64,000 bases of DNA from Burkholderiales bacterium (GTDB taxonomy: Bacteria > Pseudomonadota > Gammaproteobacteria > Burkholderiales > Burkholderiaceae_C): contig JACRAZ010000099.1 in assembly GCA_016213205.1 (NCBI GenBank), positions 62,001 to 126,000 on the forward strand. Direction: 5' to 3'. Positions 24,861 through 34,570 of this stretch are shown here, in pieces; positions within the stretch are counted from its first letter, which is position 1; every line of letters starts with the position of its first letter. The position numbers and the translations under genes are program-made. The notes under the pieces are model-generated. The model did not search any database. It saw nothing but the letters and a program-made list of their open reading frames with translations, and was not told the origin of the DNA.

Positions 24861-25433
24861 TCACCCCGCCGCCACGGTCGGCCGTGGCGCCGCGGCGGGC
24901 CGGGCCACGACGAGCGCGGCCTGGATGCGGCGTTCGAGCGCGCTGCGGTCGTCGCGACGAAAGCCACGGTGCACCCACAGCACGCGGCGGTCGGCACCGA
25001 TCAGGTACGAGCTGGGCATGGCCTTGACGCCGAACGCGCGGCCGCTGATGGCACCGGTGTCGAAGGCCAGCGCAAAACGCGCCGGTACCTGCTGCAGGAA
25101 GGCCATCGCGTCCTGCACTTGGGTGTCCAGGCTGATGGCCACGACTCGGAGGCCGGCGCTGCCCAGACGATCATGCAGCTCGTTCATCCACGGGAACGAT
25201 TGCCGGCAGGGGCCGCACCAGGACGCCCAGAAGTCGAGCCAGGTGGCACGCCAGGGCCCGGGTGCCAAGGCGGGCGCCCCATCGGTGGCCGGCAGGTCCA
25301 GCCAGGGGGCAGAGTCGCCGGTTTCGACGGCCCGGCCCTGGGCCTGGGCCGGCCGGGCCAGCTGGCCCGACCACAACCCGCCGGCGGCCAGCAGGCAGTG
25401 GCGGCGGCTCAGCGAAGGGGCGGCGTGGCGCAT
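24861..25433 (-). CDS. TlpA-type thioredoxin-fold protein, exported
   Basis: The 190-residue protein uses the ATG at 25433, overlapping the cytochrome gene by 25 nt; a longer frame reaches 25460. The N-terminus SRRHCLLAAGG looks like a twin-arginine signal and is followed by an Ala/Gln cleavage region. The thioredoxin active site is WCGPC at residues 72-76, with the cis-Pro loop MPSSYLIG later in the chain. It is expected to be a periplasmic thiol reductant, for example for cytochrome c maturation or for the Cys-bearing neighbour DUF4266. It belongs to the redox end of the long minus-strand operon. Confidence 0.88.
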   Translation of the reverse strand: MRHAAPSLSRRHCLLAAGGLWSGQLARPAQAQGRAVETGDSAPWLDLPATDGAPALAPGPWRATWLDFWASWCGPCRQSFPWMNELHDRLGSAGLRVVAISLDTQVQDAMAFLQQVPARFALAFDTGAISGRAFGVKAMPSSYLIGADRRVLWVHRGFRRDDRSALERRIQAALVVARPAAAPRPTVAAG

Positions 25434-27844
25434 GGCGCCGATTCTCGCCGTCCCCGCCACAGCGCGGCAATGGCCAGCCCCAGTGCCGTCAACAGGGCCG
25501 GGTCAAGCGCGCCCCCACCGCCTTGGTTGCCGGGCATCGCGCGCGCTTCCACCACCGACAGCGGCAGCCGCAGCGCAGTGAACGCCTCGTCCTCCGCCTG
25601 CACCACCAGCTGGCCGCCGGCCACGGCCTCGGCGCTGCCGGTCCAGGCCACCGCCAGTGCGCAGGCCTGGCCCGGCATCAGCACCATGTCGGCCAGCGCG
25701 CAGGCCGACGCCTCGGCCCCCAGCAGCACGAACCCGCGGCCCTGCAGGCCGATGCTGCGGATCGGCAGCGGGGCCGCGCCCTGGTTACGCAGCCACACAC
25801 GCTGCTGGCTGCCTGGCGCCGACACCGCACCCGCCGCCACCGAGAGCACCACCGCCGGCGGCTCGGCGCGCAGCAACGGCACGGCCGGTGCCAGCGCTTG
25901 CGCCTGCAAGGGCATCAGCGCATCGGCCATGCCGGCCACCTGCGCGGCCAGCAAGGCCGCCCGGGTGCCCGGCGCCTGGGGCGCAAACGCCAGCAGCACG
26001 CTGCACCGGCCGCCCGAAGCCAGCACGGCACCGGCACGGCAGGTGCTGCCGGCCAGCAGCCGGTAGTCGGCCAGTGCCGGGCCGGCGAAGGCCAGCCCCT
26101 CCAGCGTGACCGGCGCCGGGCCCGGGTTGCGCAGCCACCGCTGTTGCGGCGCCGACTCGGCCCCGACATCGGTGCGGGCGATGCCGGGAGCGCCTGCCGC
26201 GTCGTCCCAGGCCAGCCTGGCCGGCGGTGCCGCCGGTCCCGGGGGCAGGGGCGCCGTCAATGCGCGCCCTTGCAGGCTGAGCCACAGTTCGCTCGCCGCC
26301 ATGGCCACGCGCAGGCTTGCGCTGCGCAGCCCCGGGCCCCGTGCGCCGAAGCCGAGCACCAACTCGCACTCGGCCGCAGGCGCCAGGACCAGGCCGACGC
26401 GGCAGCTGCCACCCAGGCTGAAATCCGCCGCGGCGCTGCCGACCCAGTCGATGGCACCGAGGGTCGCAGCAGCCGCCCCCCGATTGACGATGGCCACCCG
26501 CTGCGCACCGCTGCCGTCGAAGTCCAGGCGGGTCGCGTCGGCCCACAGCGGCACAGGCCGCACCGGCGCCCCGCCGACGGTTGCCGCGTTGCCCTCCCCC
26601 AGACCCCAGGCCACCAGAGGCGTGCCGCCCGCCGCGCCGGGTGTGCCCAGCGGCAACTCGGCCACGTGCACGCCCGCGCGGTGCGGCGCAAACCGCAGCC
26701 CCAGCCAGCACGCCGCCCCGGGCGCGAGCGCGCCCTGCTCGGCGCAACCGCCTGGCATGAGCGCAAAACCGTCTTGCGACGGCGCCAGCGGGGGCAAGGC
26801 GAGCGCGGCGGCACCGAGGTTGCGCACCAGCGTCGCCTGGGGCACGGCCTGCTGCCCCGGTGCAACGCCGCCCCAGGCCAGCACATCGGGCTGCAACAGC
26901 AGTTGCGGCGCCGGCTCCGCGAGGCCCGCGCCCGACAGCATCACCTGTGAGACGCCGTCGACCCCATCGTGCGGCAGCCGCAGCGCGCCGTCGCGGGCGC
27001 CCGCGGACTGCGGTGCGAAGCGCAGCGCCAACACACAGGCCTGCTCCGCCTCGAGCATGCGGCCGGCATGGCAGGTGCCGCCGGCGATCACGAAATCGGA
27101 GCCCGCCAGTGCAGGCGCTCCCAGCAGCAGTGCTTGCCGCGACCGGTTGGACAGGCGAACCTGACGCTCTTCGCTGGCGTTGCCCACCGGCGTGGGCATG
27201 AAGGCCAGCGCTGACGTGCTGAGCGCCACCACCGCCGGCGGCCTGGCGCGGCCAATCCCGCTGAGCGCCACGCGCGCCGGCGTGGGCAGGCCGCTGTGCG
27301 CCACCTGCAGGCTGCCGGCCAGTGGCCCGCCGGCCGAGGGCGCGAACACGATGTCCACGTCGCACCGGTCGAAGGCCAGCAGCTCGCCAGCGCAGTTGCT
27401 GGCCAGGATGGCAAAGTCGCCTTGCACGGCCAGGCTCAGGCCGGTGAGACCGGTCTTGCTGCTGGCACTGATGGTGACGCGTTGCGGCGCGCTGCGTTGC
27501 CCCAGCGCGGTCTCGGCAAAGTCCAGCACCGTGGGTGTGTTGCCCAGGTAGGCGGCGATGTCGGCCAGCTCCGCCGGTCCGTAGTAGCGGTTGAACACGC
27601 CCATGCCGCCGGTGTTCAGGCCCACCGCGCGTTGAATCAAGGCCACTGCGTTGCGGCCGGACCAGATGTTGCCGAAGTTGTTGACGGTGGGGTTCTCGCT
27701 GTGGCAATCGGCACAGGCCAGCTCACCCGTGGCCGGGGGGGTGGCAAACAGGCGAGCGCCGCGGGCCGGGTCGGTGGCGCCGGCGCCGCTGGCGGCCAGT
27801 GCGCACCACAGCGCCAATGCAGCCGAGCGGCAGCCCCACCGCAC
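25409..27844 (-). CDS. Exported cytochrome c domain fused to choice-of-anchor D repeats, with C-terminal sorting tail
   Basis: The protein has 811 residues from GTG 27844, close to the stop of the dehydratase gene; it starts with a signal peptide ending GAGA. A single heme motif CADCH lies at 44-48, with a Met about 35 residues later as possible sixth ligand (LNTGGMGVF) and the usual cytochrome helix (ELADIAAYLGNTP). From about residue 110 there are roughly six Ig-like choice-of-anchor D (Hydin/ASPM-type) repeats, each with a C-x(n)-C pair and a phrase like CxLxLRFAPQSAG. The end is tripartite: GGGGALDP, a hydrophobic helix (LLTALGLAIAALW) and RGRR, like GlyGly-CTERM-type sorting tails. It is probably a surface electron-transfer protein. 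Confidence 0.82.
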   Translation of the reverse strand: MRWGCRSAALALWCALAASGAGATDPARGARLFATPPATGELACADCHSENPTVNNFGNIWSGRNAVALIQRAVGLNTGGMGVFNRYYGPAELADIAAYLGNTPTVLDFAETALGQRSAPQRVTISASSKTGLTGLSLAVQGDFAILASNCAGELLAFDRCDVDIVFAPSAGGPLAGSLQVAHSGLPTPARVALSGIGRARPPAVVALSTSALAFMPTPVGNASEERQVRLSNRSRQALLLGAPALAGSDFVIAGGTCHAGRMLEAEQACVLALRFAPQSAGARDGALRLPHDGVDGVSQVMLSGAGLAEPAPQLLLQPDVLAWGGVAPGQQAVPQATLVRNLGAAALALPPLAPSQDGFALMPGGCAEQGALAPGAACWLGLRFAPHRAGVHVAELPLGTPGAAGGTPLVAWGLGEGNAATVGGAPVRPVPLWADATRLDFDGSGAQRVAIVNRGAAAATLGAIDWVGSAAADFSLGGSCRVGLVLAPAAECELVLGFGARGPGLRSASLRVAMAASELWLSLQGRALTAPLPPGPAAPPARLAWDDAAGAPGIARTDVGAESAPQQRWLRNPGPAPVTLEGLAFAGPALADYRLLAGSTCRAGAVLASGGRCSVLLAFAPQAPGTRAALLAAQVAGMADALMPLQAQALAPAVPLLRAEPPAVVLSVAAGAVSAPGSQQRVWLRNQGAAPLPIRSIGLQGRGFVLLGAEASACALADMVLMPGQACALAVAWTGSAEAVAGGQLVVQAEDEAFTALRLPLSVVEARAMPGNQGGGGALDPALLTALGLAIAALWRGRRESAPCATPPLR

Positions 27845-27846
27845 GC

Positions 27847-29736
27847 TCAAGGCTCGCGGTATTCGGGCACCAGCTCGCGCAGGAACTGCCGCACGGTGAT
27901 GCCATCCAGGCGTTCGGTCTGCTGGGCCCGGCGCACCCAATCGAGCACCGCGCCGGCATCCTCGTCGTGCAGGCGGGCCACGCGCAATCGGCTCACCGGG
28001 GTGGGCAGCGTGGTGTCGGCGTCGGCCAGCAGTTCCTCGTACAGCTTTTCGCCGGGGCGCAGGCCGGAAAACACGATCGGGATCTCGTCCAGCGCATGGC
28101 CGGACAGCCGGATCATGTCCCGGGCCAGGTCGACGATCTTCACCGGCTCGCCCATGTCGAGCACCAGCACCTGCCCGCTCTCGCCAATGGCCGCGGCCTG
28201 CAGCACCAGGCGCGCCGCTTCGGGGATGGTCATGAAGTAGCGAATGATGTCCGGGTGCGTGACGGTGACCGGGCCGCCGCGTGCGATCTGCTCCTTGAAC
28301 TTCGGGATCACGCTGCCGCTGGAGCCCAGCACGTTGCCGAAGCGCACGGCCATGAAGCGGGTGCGCGTGTGCTGCGCGGCCAGTGCCGACACCACCCGCT
28401 CGGCGGCCCGCTTGGTGGCCCCCATCACGTTGGTCGGGTTCACCGCCTTGTCGGTGCTGATCAGCACGAAGCGCTCGGCCCCGCCCTCGGCCGCGGCCAG
28501 CGCGGCGTGGAAGGTGCCCAGCGTGTTGTTGCGCAACGCGACCCAGGCGTTGTGCTCCTCCATCAGCGGCACATGCTTGTAGGCCGCGGCATGGAACACC
28601 ACCTGCGGGCGCCAGTGGCCGAACAGCTCGCGCATCGCGGCCAGGTCCTTCACATCGGCCACCAGGCGCACCAGCGGCAGCTGCGGGAATTCGACCCCCA
28701 GCGCCTGCTCCACGCTGTAGAGGTTGAACTCGCTCTGCTCCACCAGCACCAACCGGGCCGGCCCGTACATCGCCACCTGGCGGCACAGCTCGCTGCCGAT
28801 GGAGCCCCCAGCGCCGGTGACGAGCACCGTCTTGCCCGACAGCACCTCGGCGATGCCGGCTTCGTCCAGTTGCACCGGCTCACGGCCGAGCAGGTCTTCG
28901 GGTTCGATGTCACGCACGCGCTCGATGGCGGCGCGACCGGTGTGCAGCTCGGCCGCCGAGGGCACGGTGAGCACCGGCAGGCCGGTGGGCGCGGCCAGCT
29001 CCAGCGCGCGCCGCCGCTGCGCGCCGCGGGCGGCCGGCATCGCGACGATCAGGTGCGTGGCCAGGCCGCGCACGGCGATCTCCTGCACCGCGGCCAGGGT
29101 GCCCAGCACCGGCACGCCGGCGATCCGGGCGCCTTGCTTGGCGGGGTCGTCGTCGAGCAGCCCGATGACGCGCCAGCCCTGGTGGTGGATGCCGGCGATC
29201 AGGCGCCGCGCGGCCTCGCCGGCGCCGAGGATGATGGCGCGCTTGACCTCGGCATCGCTGCCGGTGATGCGGGCGCGCGCATGCTCGTACAGCATGCGGT
29301 AGGCCAGGCGCACCAGCGCCAGCGCCATCAACGCCACCACCGGGTGCAAGGCCAGCACCGCGCGCGGCACGGCCTGCAGCTTCAACATCAGCACCACCAC
29401 CGCCGAACCCAGCCCGGCCAGCGCGCAGGCCCAGGCCAGCCGCTTGATCTCGCCGAAGCCTGCAAAACGCCACATGCCCTGCGGCACCCGCAGTGCGGCA
29501 AAGGCCAGCCAGTAGGCAACGACGATGCCCACCATCACCCAGCCATCGTAGGCCGGGCGTGCGCTGAGCCAGCGCTCGAAGCCGAGCCGGAACAGGTAGG
29601 TCACGTTCCAGGCCAGCGCGACGACCGAACCGTCGATCAGCAGACTCAGCGGCACCCGGTGTGGCCGCAACCGCGCGAGAAACTGGTCCAGCCACAGCCA
29701 GAAGGAGAAGTCGGACGGGGAAGCGTGGTCGCGCAT
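27847..29736 (-). CDS. Membrane-bound nucleoside-diphosphate-sugar 4,6-dehydratase (WbpM/PglF/FlaA1 type)
   Basis: The 629-residue enzyme has four N-terminal membrane helices (about 15-130), a CoA-binding-like domain and a C-terminal extended SDR domain. The NAD(P) loop TGAGGSIGSEL lies near residue 307. The catalytic region reads STDKAVNPTNVMGATK, with Met in place of Tyr, as in the S-M-K triads of WbpM and PglF. The expected reaction is conversion of UDP-GlcNAc to the 4-keto-6-deoxy sugar, the first step to bacillosamine/QuiNAc-type sugars. The next upstream gene encodes the initiating phosphoglycosyl transferase, and a DegT aminotransferase lies just beyond it. Confidence 0.92.
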   Translation of the reverse strand: MRDHASPSDFSFWLWLDQFLARLRPHRVPLSLLIDGSVVALAWNVTYLFRLGFERWLSARPAYDGWVMVGIVVAYWLAFAALRVPQGMWRFAGFGEIKRLAWACALAGLGSAVVVLMLKLQAVPRAVLALHPVVALMALALVRLAYRMLYEHARARITGSDAEVKRAIILGAGEAARRLIAGIHHQGWRVIGLLDDDPAKQGARIAGVPVLGTLAAVQEIAVRGLATHLIVAMPAARGAQRRRALELAAPTGLPVLTVPSAAELHTGRAAIERVRDIEPEDLLGREPVQLDEAGIAEVLSGKTVLVTGAGGSIGSELCRQVAMYGPARLVLVEQSEFNLYSVEQALGVEFPQLPLVRLVADVKDLAAMRELFGHWRPQVVFHAAAYKHVPLMEEHNAWVALRNNTLGTFHAALAAAEGGAERFVLISTDKAVNPTNVMGATKRAAERVVSALAAQHTRTRFMAVRFGNVLGSSGSVIPKFKEQIARGGPVTVTHPDIIRYFMTIPEAARLVLQAAAIGESGQVLVLDMGEPVKIVDLARDMIRLSGHALDEIPIVFSGLRPGEKLYEELLADADTTLPTPVSRLRVARLHDEDAGAVLDWVRRAQQTERLDGITVRQFLRELVPEYREP

Positions 29737-29781
29737 GGGTGGCGGGATGCTAACGGGCTTCGGTCCCGGCGCGGCCGGTGT

Positions 29782-30378
29782 TCATCGCACCAGCAGCAGG
29801 CGCAGCGTGCGCAGCAGCACGCGCAGGTCGGAGGCCAGCGTGGCGCGCGCCGCGTAATCGGCCTGCGCGCGCAGCTTGCGCGGCAGGATCACCTCGATGT
29901 ACTCACGCTCGGGGTCGGCGGCCGCGGCCAGCAGGCCGGCCTCGTCCAGGTAGGCCAGCGAGGCCGGATCGGTGATGCCCGGGCGCACCGAGAGCACCTG
30001 CTCGCGCAGGCCCGGTGGGTAGTGCGCCACGTAGCGAGGCACCTCGGGGCGCGGGCCGACCAGGCTCATGTCGCCACGCAGCACGTCGATGAACTGCGGC
30101 AGTTCGTCCAGCCGGTAGTGGCGCAGCACATGGCCGATGCGGGTGATGCGGGCATCGCGCCCCACCGTGACGGCCGGGCCCCGCGCGGGCGCATCGGACG
30201 CCATGGTGCGGAACTTGTGGATGCGGAACAGCCGGCCCTGGCGGCCCACCCGTTCCTGGCGGAAGAACACCGGGCCGGGTGAATCCAGGCGCACGGCCAG
30301 GCCAATGGCCAGCAGCACCGGCGCCAGCAACAGCAGCGCCAGCAAGGCCACCATCAGATCGAACAGGCGCTTGGCCAT
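29782..30378 (-). CDS. Initiating sugar-1-phosphate transferase (PglC-type phosphoglycosyl transferase)
   Basis: The 198-residue small-form polyprenyl-phosphate phosphoglycosyl transferase has a single re-entrant N-terminal helix (LMVALLALLLLAPVLLAIGL), the block FRQERVGRQGRLF, IHKFRTM, and the catalytic signature RLDELPQF / LRGDMSLVGPRPE. It transfers a phospho-sugar from UDP-sugar to undecaprenyl phosphate and so starts glycan assembly on the cytoplasmic face. The length matches PglC (about 200) and lacks the extra membrane domain of WbaP. With the adjacent PglF-type dehydratase and DegT aminotransferase, a diacetamido-trideoxyhexose or similar is the likely first sugar. Confidence 0.92.
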   Translation of the reverse strand: MAKRLFDLMVALLALLLLAPVLLAIGLAVRLDSPGPVFFRQERVGRQGRLFRIHKFRTMASDAPARGPAVTVGRDARITRIGHVLRHYRLDELPQFIDVLRGDMSLVGPRPEVPRYVAHYPPGLREQVLSVRPGITDPASLAYLDEAGLLAAAADPEREYIEVILPRKLRAQADYAARATLASDLRVLLRTLRLLLVR

Positions 30379-30397
30379 CGGCCGTCCCGGCGGTGGC

Positions 30398-31558
30398 TCA
30401 GGCCCCGAGCGTGGCCTTCACGGCATCGACCACGCGCGCGACATCGGCATCGGTCATGCGGGTGTAGATCGGCAGGCTCGCCATCTGCTCGTACGCGTGC
30501 TGGCTGTGCGGAAAGTCGGTCGCCTGGAGCTGGTAGCGCTCACGCCAGTAGGGCTGCAGGTGCAGCGGGATGTAGTGCACGCTGCAGCCGATGCCCTGCG
30601 CGAACAGCCGCTCGATGAAGGCATCCCGGCCCAGCCCGGCACCTGCGGCCAGCCGCACCGGGTACAGGTGCCAGGCATGCAGCTCGCCCTGGGGCGCCAG
30701 CGGCGCAGGCAGCAGCGGCAGCCCGGTGAAGGCGGCGTGGTACTGCGCCGCGATCTCGGCGCGGCGCCGTTGGAAGGCGTGCGCCTTCTTCAGCTGGTGC
30801 AGGCCCAGCGCGGCGGCGATGTCGGTGAGGTTGTACTTGAAGCCTGGTGCCACGATCTCGTAGTACCAGCTCGGTGTCTTGGCGGTGAAGCGGTCGAACG
30901 CATCGCGGTTGATGCCGTGCAGGCGCATCACCTTGGCGCGCTGGGCCAGCGCCTCGTCGCGCGTGACCAGCATGCCGCCCTCGCCGGTGGTGATGGTCTT
31001 GTTGGCATAGAAGCTGAACACCGTGGCGTCGCTGGCCAGCGTGCCGACCAGCGCGCCGTGGCAGGTGGTGGGCAGCGCATGGGCGGCGTCTTCCACCGCC
31101 TTCAGGCCGTGGCGCCGGGCAATTGACATCAGCGCCGGCATGTCGGCCGCCAGGCCGCCGTAGTGCACCGGGATGATCGCCTTGGTGCGCGGCGTGATCG
31201 CGGCTTCCACCAGTGCCGGGTCGACGTTCAGCGTGACGGGGTCGATGTCGACCAGCCGCACGTCGGCCCCGAGGTAGCGCACCACCTCGGCCGTGGCGGT
31301 GAAGGTGTGGGTGGTGGTGATGACCTCGTCGCCAGGGCCGATGCCGATGGCCTCCAGCGCCAGGTGCAGGCCGGCGGTGGCCGAATTGACCGAGATGCAG
31401 TGCAGGCCGCTGTCGCCGAGGAAGGCGGCGAAGTCGTCCTCGAAGCGCTTGGCCTTGGGGCCGGTGGTGATCCAGCCGGATTTCAGCGTGTCGACGACTT
31501 CGGCGATCTCGTCGTCACCGATCTCGGGCAGGGCAAAGGGCAGGAAGGCAGCAGTCAT
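30398..31558 (-). CDS. DegT/DnrJ/EryC1-family sugar aminotransferase
   Basis: The 386-residue PLP enzyme starts at ATG 31558, which overlaps the methyltransferase stop by 4 nt (ATGA); the longer frame to 31885 is not used. Family features are [13 protein letters not shown] near the start, [20 protein letters not shown] and the PLP Lys in [13 protein letters not shown]. It resembles PglE-type aminotransferases that make the 4-amino sugar from the 4-keto-6-deoxy product of the PglF-type dehydratase. No separate acetyltransferase of the PglD type is adjacent, so the final sugar is uncertain. Confidence 0.92.
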   Translation of the reverse strand: MTAAFLPFALPEIGDDEIAEVVDTLKSGWITTGPKAKRFEDDFAAFLGDSGLHCISVNSATAGLHLALEAIGIGPGDEVITTTHTFTATAEVVRYLGADVRLVDIDPVTLNVDPALVEAAITPRTKAIIPVHYGGLAADMPALMSIARRHGLKAVEDAAHALPTTCHGALVGTLASDATVFSFYANKTITTGEGGMLVTRDEALAQRAKVMRLHGINRDAFDRFTAKTPSWYYEIVAPGFKYNLTDIAAALGLHQLKKAHAFQRRRAEIAAQYHAAFTGLPLLPAPLAPQGELHAWHLYPVRLAAGAGLGRDAFIERLFAQGIGCSVHYIPLHLQPYWRERYQLQATDFPHSQHAYEQMASLPIYTRMTDADVARVVDAVKATLGA

Positions 31559-32259
31559 GTCGGTGGTTTCTCCAGCCAGGCCAGCACATGCGTGCGCAGC
31601 AGCGGCAGGGCATTGAACACAGGGTACAGCGCAGGGTGGACGCGGCACACCGCGCGCGCCAGCGGCGGCGCGAGCGTCAGCCGCTGGTACCGGATGCGTG
31701 CCTGCGGGAACAGCGCGCGCACGCGCCGCATCGGCACACCACTCACGTCCGGGTTGCGCGGATTGTCCATGGTGAAGTCGTACCAGAGCACACCGCCGCC
31801 CGGGGCCACCCAGGACCACATGGCATCGGCCAGCCGCTGCTGGAAGGCCGCGTCGAGCAGCGACGAGAACACCGTGTGCTGGCACACCAGGTCCAGGCTG
31901 CCCGGCGCGATGGACAGAGTGCTCGCATCACCCTGCCACAGCGTCACCAGGGGCGGCAGCAGCTCGCGTGCGGTCGCGAAGCGCTCAGGCAGCAGCTCGA
32001 CGCCGGCCAGGTGCCGGGGCGCGAAGCCCATGCGCAGCAGCTCCAGCAGGTTGCCGCCCGCGCCACAGCCCACCTCGAGCGCGCGCCGCTGCGACAGATC
32101 GAACCAGCCGAGGCGGGCAAACAGCCGCAGCATGGCACGCTGGCGTTCCTGCACCGTCTGCCACACGTCGGGCTGCAGCAGGCTGTAGCGGTCGGGCGAG
32201 GCCCGGCGTGCGTAGCGCTCGGCCACGGCCTGGGTCTCGGGGGCCTGGGGGGCGTTCAT
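31555..32259 (-). CDS. Class I SAM-dependent methyltransferase of the glycan operon
   Basis: The protein has 234 residues from ATG 32259 (4-nt overlap with the glycosyltransferase stop). The SAM loop is [16 protein letters not shown] near 65-80, with ELLPER and WQGDAS marking strands 2 and 3 and [12 protein letters not shown] strand 5. The family is methyltransferase 11/25 type. In a polysaccharide operon such enzymes cap or decorate sugars, but the acceptor cannot be read from the sequence. The C-terminal part ([19 protein letters not shown]) looks amphipathic and may contact the membrane. Confidence 0.85.
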   Translation of the reverse strand: MNAPQAPETQAVAERYARRASPDRYSLLQPDVWQTVQERQRAMLRLFARLGWFDLSQRRALEVGCGAGGNLLELLRMGFAPRHLAGVELLPERFATARELLPPLVTLWQGDASTLSIAPGSLDLVCQHTVFSSLLDAAFQQRLADAMWSWVAPGGGVLWYDFTMDNPRNPDVSGVPMRRVRALFPQARIRYQRLTLAPPLARAVCRVHPALYPVFNALPLLRTHVLAWLEKPPT

Positions 32260-33473
32260 CGGGCCATCGCCTGCAGGAAGCGCTGCGCGAGCACCGGGTA
32301 GGTGTGATGCGCCAGCACGAACGCGCGGCCCCGTTCGCCCATCGCGCGGCGCTCGGCGGCCGGCACCGCGGCCAGCCGGCGCAGGCCATCGGCCACCGCC
32401 TCGGGTGATTGCGGGGCCACGGTGAAGCCGCAGCCGCTCTCGGCCACCGGGTCGTTGCCGGCGGCCACCGAGTGCAGCACCGCGCAGCCGGCCATCATGT
32501 AGTCCATCAGCTTGTTCGGCGCGATGCCGAAGCGGTAGATCGGCACCCGCTGCCAGCCGATGTAGGCGATGTCCAGCGCGCGCAGGAAGCTCGGGATCTG
32601 GGCCTTCGGGATCGGTGGCAGCAGCGTCACGTTGGCCAGTCCTTCGTCGGCCACGCGGCGGGCCAGGCGTTCGCGTTCGAGACCGTCTCCCACCATGACG
32701 ATGGCCATCGGCTCGCCGCGCAGCAACGCCGCGGCATCGAGCAGCACGTCCAGTGCATTGGGCAGGCCCATCGAGCCTGCGTAACCCACCACCGTGCGCC
32801 CGGCCGCGCGCTGCAGCGCCAGCGCCGCGGCCACGTCCTCGCGCAGCGGCGGGGCCGTGCCTTCCCATTCATCGAGCGTGATGCCGTTGGGCACCACCGT
32901 CAGGCGCTTGAGGTCCAGCCCGCGCGAGGCCATGTAGTCATGCACCACCGGCAGCATCGACACCACGCGGTCGGATTCGCGGTAGGCCGTGCTTTCGGCC
33001 GCGTGGCACAGGCGGATGAAGGGATGGTTCGGCGAGATGCCCGACAGCTCGATCGGCGACAGCGGCCACAGGTCGTGCACCTCGAACACCAGCAGCGCCC
33101 GGGCCTTGCGGGCGATGCGCCGCGCCACCCAGATGTCCATCGGGTAGGTGCTGGAGGCGATCACCACGTCGGGCCGGAACTCCGCGGCCCAGCGCGCGGC
33201 CTGGCGCCACAAGGGCGCGAGGTAGCGGAAGATGTTCCAGGCCCGGCCGACGCCGTTGCCCTGGTAGGGCGGTGTCGGCAGCCAGCGGTAGGCGATGCCG
33301 TCGATCAGCTCGTCGCCGGCCGCCGGCTGGCGTGCGCGCACGTGCGACCAGTTCGCCGCGACGATCTGCACCCGGTGGCCCAGCCGCACCCATTCGCGCG
33401 ACAGGTAGTAGGGCCGGTATTCCATGCCCAGCGCCGGGCTGCCGGCGTAGTGGTTCAGGTACAGGATGTTCAT
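32256..33473 (-). CDS. Glycosyltransferase family 4 (WbuB-like)
   Basis: The 405-residue GT-B enzyme starts at ATG 33473 (ATGA overlap with the upstream GT). It begins MNILYLNHYAGSPALGMEYR, with NHYAGSP typical of the N-acetyl-fucosamine/WbuB branch. The middle has FEVHDLWPLSP and VPNGITLDEW, and the C-terminal half has VVGYAGSMGLPNALDVLLDA and FGIAPNKLMDYMMAG, the nucleotide-sugar site with its conserved Lys. It should transfer a nucleotide-activated sugar to a lipid-linked intermediate in the cytoplasm. Confidence 0.9.
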   Translation of the reverse strand: MNILYLNHYAGSPALGMEYRPYYLSREWVRLGHRVQIVAANWSHVRARQPAAGDELIDGIAYRWLPTPPYQGNGVGRAWNIFRYLAPLWRQAARWAAEFRPDVVIASSTYPMDIWVARRIARKARALLVFEVHDLWPLSPIELSGISPNHPFIRLCHAAESTAYRESDRVVSMLPVVHDYMASRGLDLKRLTVVPNGITLDEWEGTAPPLREDVAAALALQRAAGRTVVGYAGSMGLPNALDVLLDAAALLRGEPMAIVMVGDGLERERLARRVADEGLANVTLLPPIPKAQIPSFLRALDIAYIGWQRVPIYRFGIAPNKLMDYMMAGCAVLHSVAAGNDPVAESGCGFTVAPQSPEAVADGLRRLAAVPAAERRAMGERGRAFVLAHHTYPVLAQRFLQAMAR

Positions 33474-34570
33474 GCGGCACGCGCCCGGCCGGGCTGGCCG
33501 GCATCGGCGGCCTGCAGCGCTTCGAGCCGGGCGACGAAGCGCTCGACCGCAGGCGCGAACAGCGCGTGCCGCGCCACCCACTCGTGGTTGCCCAGTGCGA
33601 TGGTCTCGGCGCGCGCGGCCAGCGCCTGCAGGACTGCCGGCGCTGGCGATGCGCCGTCGCGCAGGATCAGGCCGTTGTCGCCATCGCGCACCAGCTCGCG
33701 GTTGGCCGGCAGGTCCGACAGCAGCGGAATGCAGCCGTGCGCCATGGCCTCCAGCACCGACACCGAGACCGAATCGCTGCGCGGCAGGCTGAGGTACCAG
33801 CGGGCGCGCGCATACCAGGTGGCCTGGGCCTGCGCGTCGAGCCGGCCGACGAAACGCACCCGTGCGCCGACGCTGCTGGCGCGGGCCTGCTCGACGAGTG
33901 CCGCCTGCAACGAGCCCTCGTTGGCCACCACCAGTTCGGCCTCGGGCCAGGCGCGTGCGATGACCTCGAAGGCCGCCAGCACGCGTTCGGGTGCGTAGAT
34001 CGGCTCCAGCCCGCGGTTGGCAAAACACAGGGCCGGCTGCTTGGCATCGGGCAAGGGCGGCAGCGCTTCGAGGCCGAACGGAAAGGTCATCACCTCGCCC
34101 GCGCCAAGCACGCGCATCGCTGCGGCCATGTGCTGCGAATCGCTGGTGCACAGGCTGCAGGCGCGCAGCACGCGGCGCGTGAGCATGCGCATCAGCGCGC
34201 TGCGCTGCGGGGTGACGAGGATGTCCGAGCCCCAGGCCGAGCCGGCGATGCGGTAGTCCAGCCGCCACAGCGCCCGTGCCGCCCAGGCCAGCGTGCCGTG
34301 CGAGGTGAGGTAGTGCGCGTGCACCCAGTCCGGCTGCACCTGGCGCAGCCAGGCCGCCAGCCTTGGCAAGCAGCGCAGCACGCCGACGTTGCCGCCCTCG
34401 AACGCAGGCCGGGTGCCCAGCGACAAGCGGCGCTCGGCCGGCAGCAGCGCCGCCAGGGCCGGTGCGAAGCCGCGCGAGGAGGCCGCGAACAGCGTGACCC
34501 GGGGCGCCAGCGCGCGCGCCCACTTCAGCAGGTGCGGGCTCTCGCCATCGCCCAGCAGCACGAGCTTCAT
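33470..34570 (-). CDS. Glycosyltransferase (GT-B, family 4 type)
   Basis: The 366-residue protein starts MKLVLLGDGESPHLLKWARA at ATG 34570, overlapping the acyltransferase stop by 4 nt. The N-terminal Rossmann half includes WVHAHYLTSHGTLAW and GSAWGSDILV; the C-terminal half has FANRGLEPIYAPERVLAAF, RFVGRLDAQ and SVSVLEAMAHGCIPLLSDL, which holds the usual catalytic/diphosphate Glu. It fits enzymes that add a sugar to a lipid-linked oligosaccharide; donor and acceptor are unknown. A longer frame to 34849 runs over the acyltransferase and is rejected. Confidence 0.88.
   Translation of the reverse strand: MKLVLLGDGESPHLLKWARALAPRVTLFAASSRGFAPALAALLPAERRLSLGTRPAFEGGNVGVLRCLPRLAAWLRQVQPDWVHAHYLTSHGTLAWAARALWRLDYRIAGSAWGSDILVTPQRSALMRMLTRRVLRACSLCTSDSQHMAAAMRVLGAGEVMTFPFGLEALPPLPDAKQPALCFANRGLEPIYAPERVLAAFEVIARAWPEAELVVANEGSLQAALVEQARASSVGARVRFVGRLDAQAQATWYARARWYLSLPRSDSVSVSVLEAMAHGCIPLLSDLPANRELVRDGDNGLILRDGASPAPAVLQALAARAETIALGNHEWVARHALFAPAVERFVARLEALQAADAGQPGRARAA

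Noticed and set aside
25409-28786. Single 1125-codon protein extending the cytochrome gene upstream
   Set aside because: The extra N-terminal 314 codons are an out-of-frame Arg/Gly/Ala-rich shadow of the dehydratase gene. The GTG at 27844 gives a normal signal peptide and heme domain.
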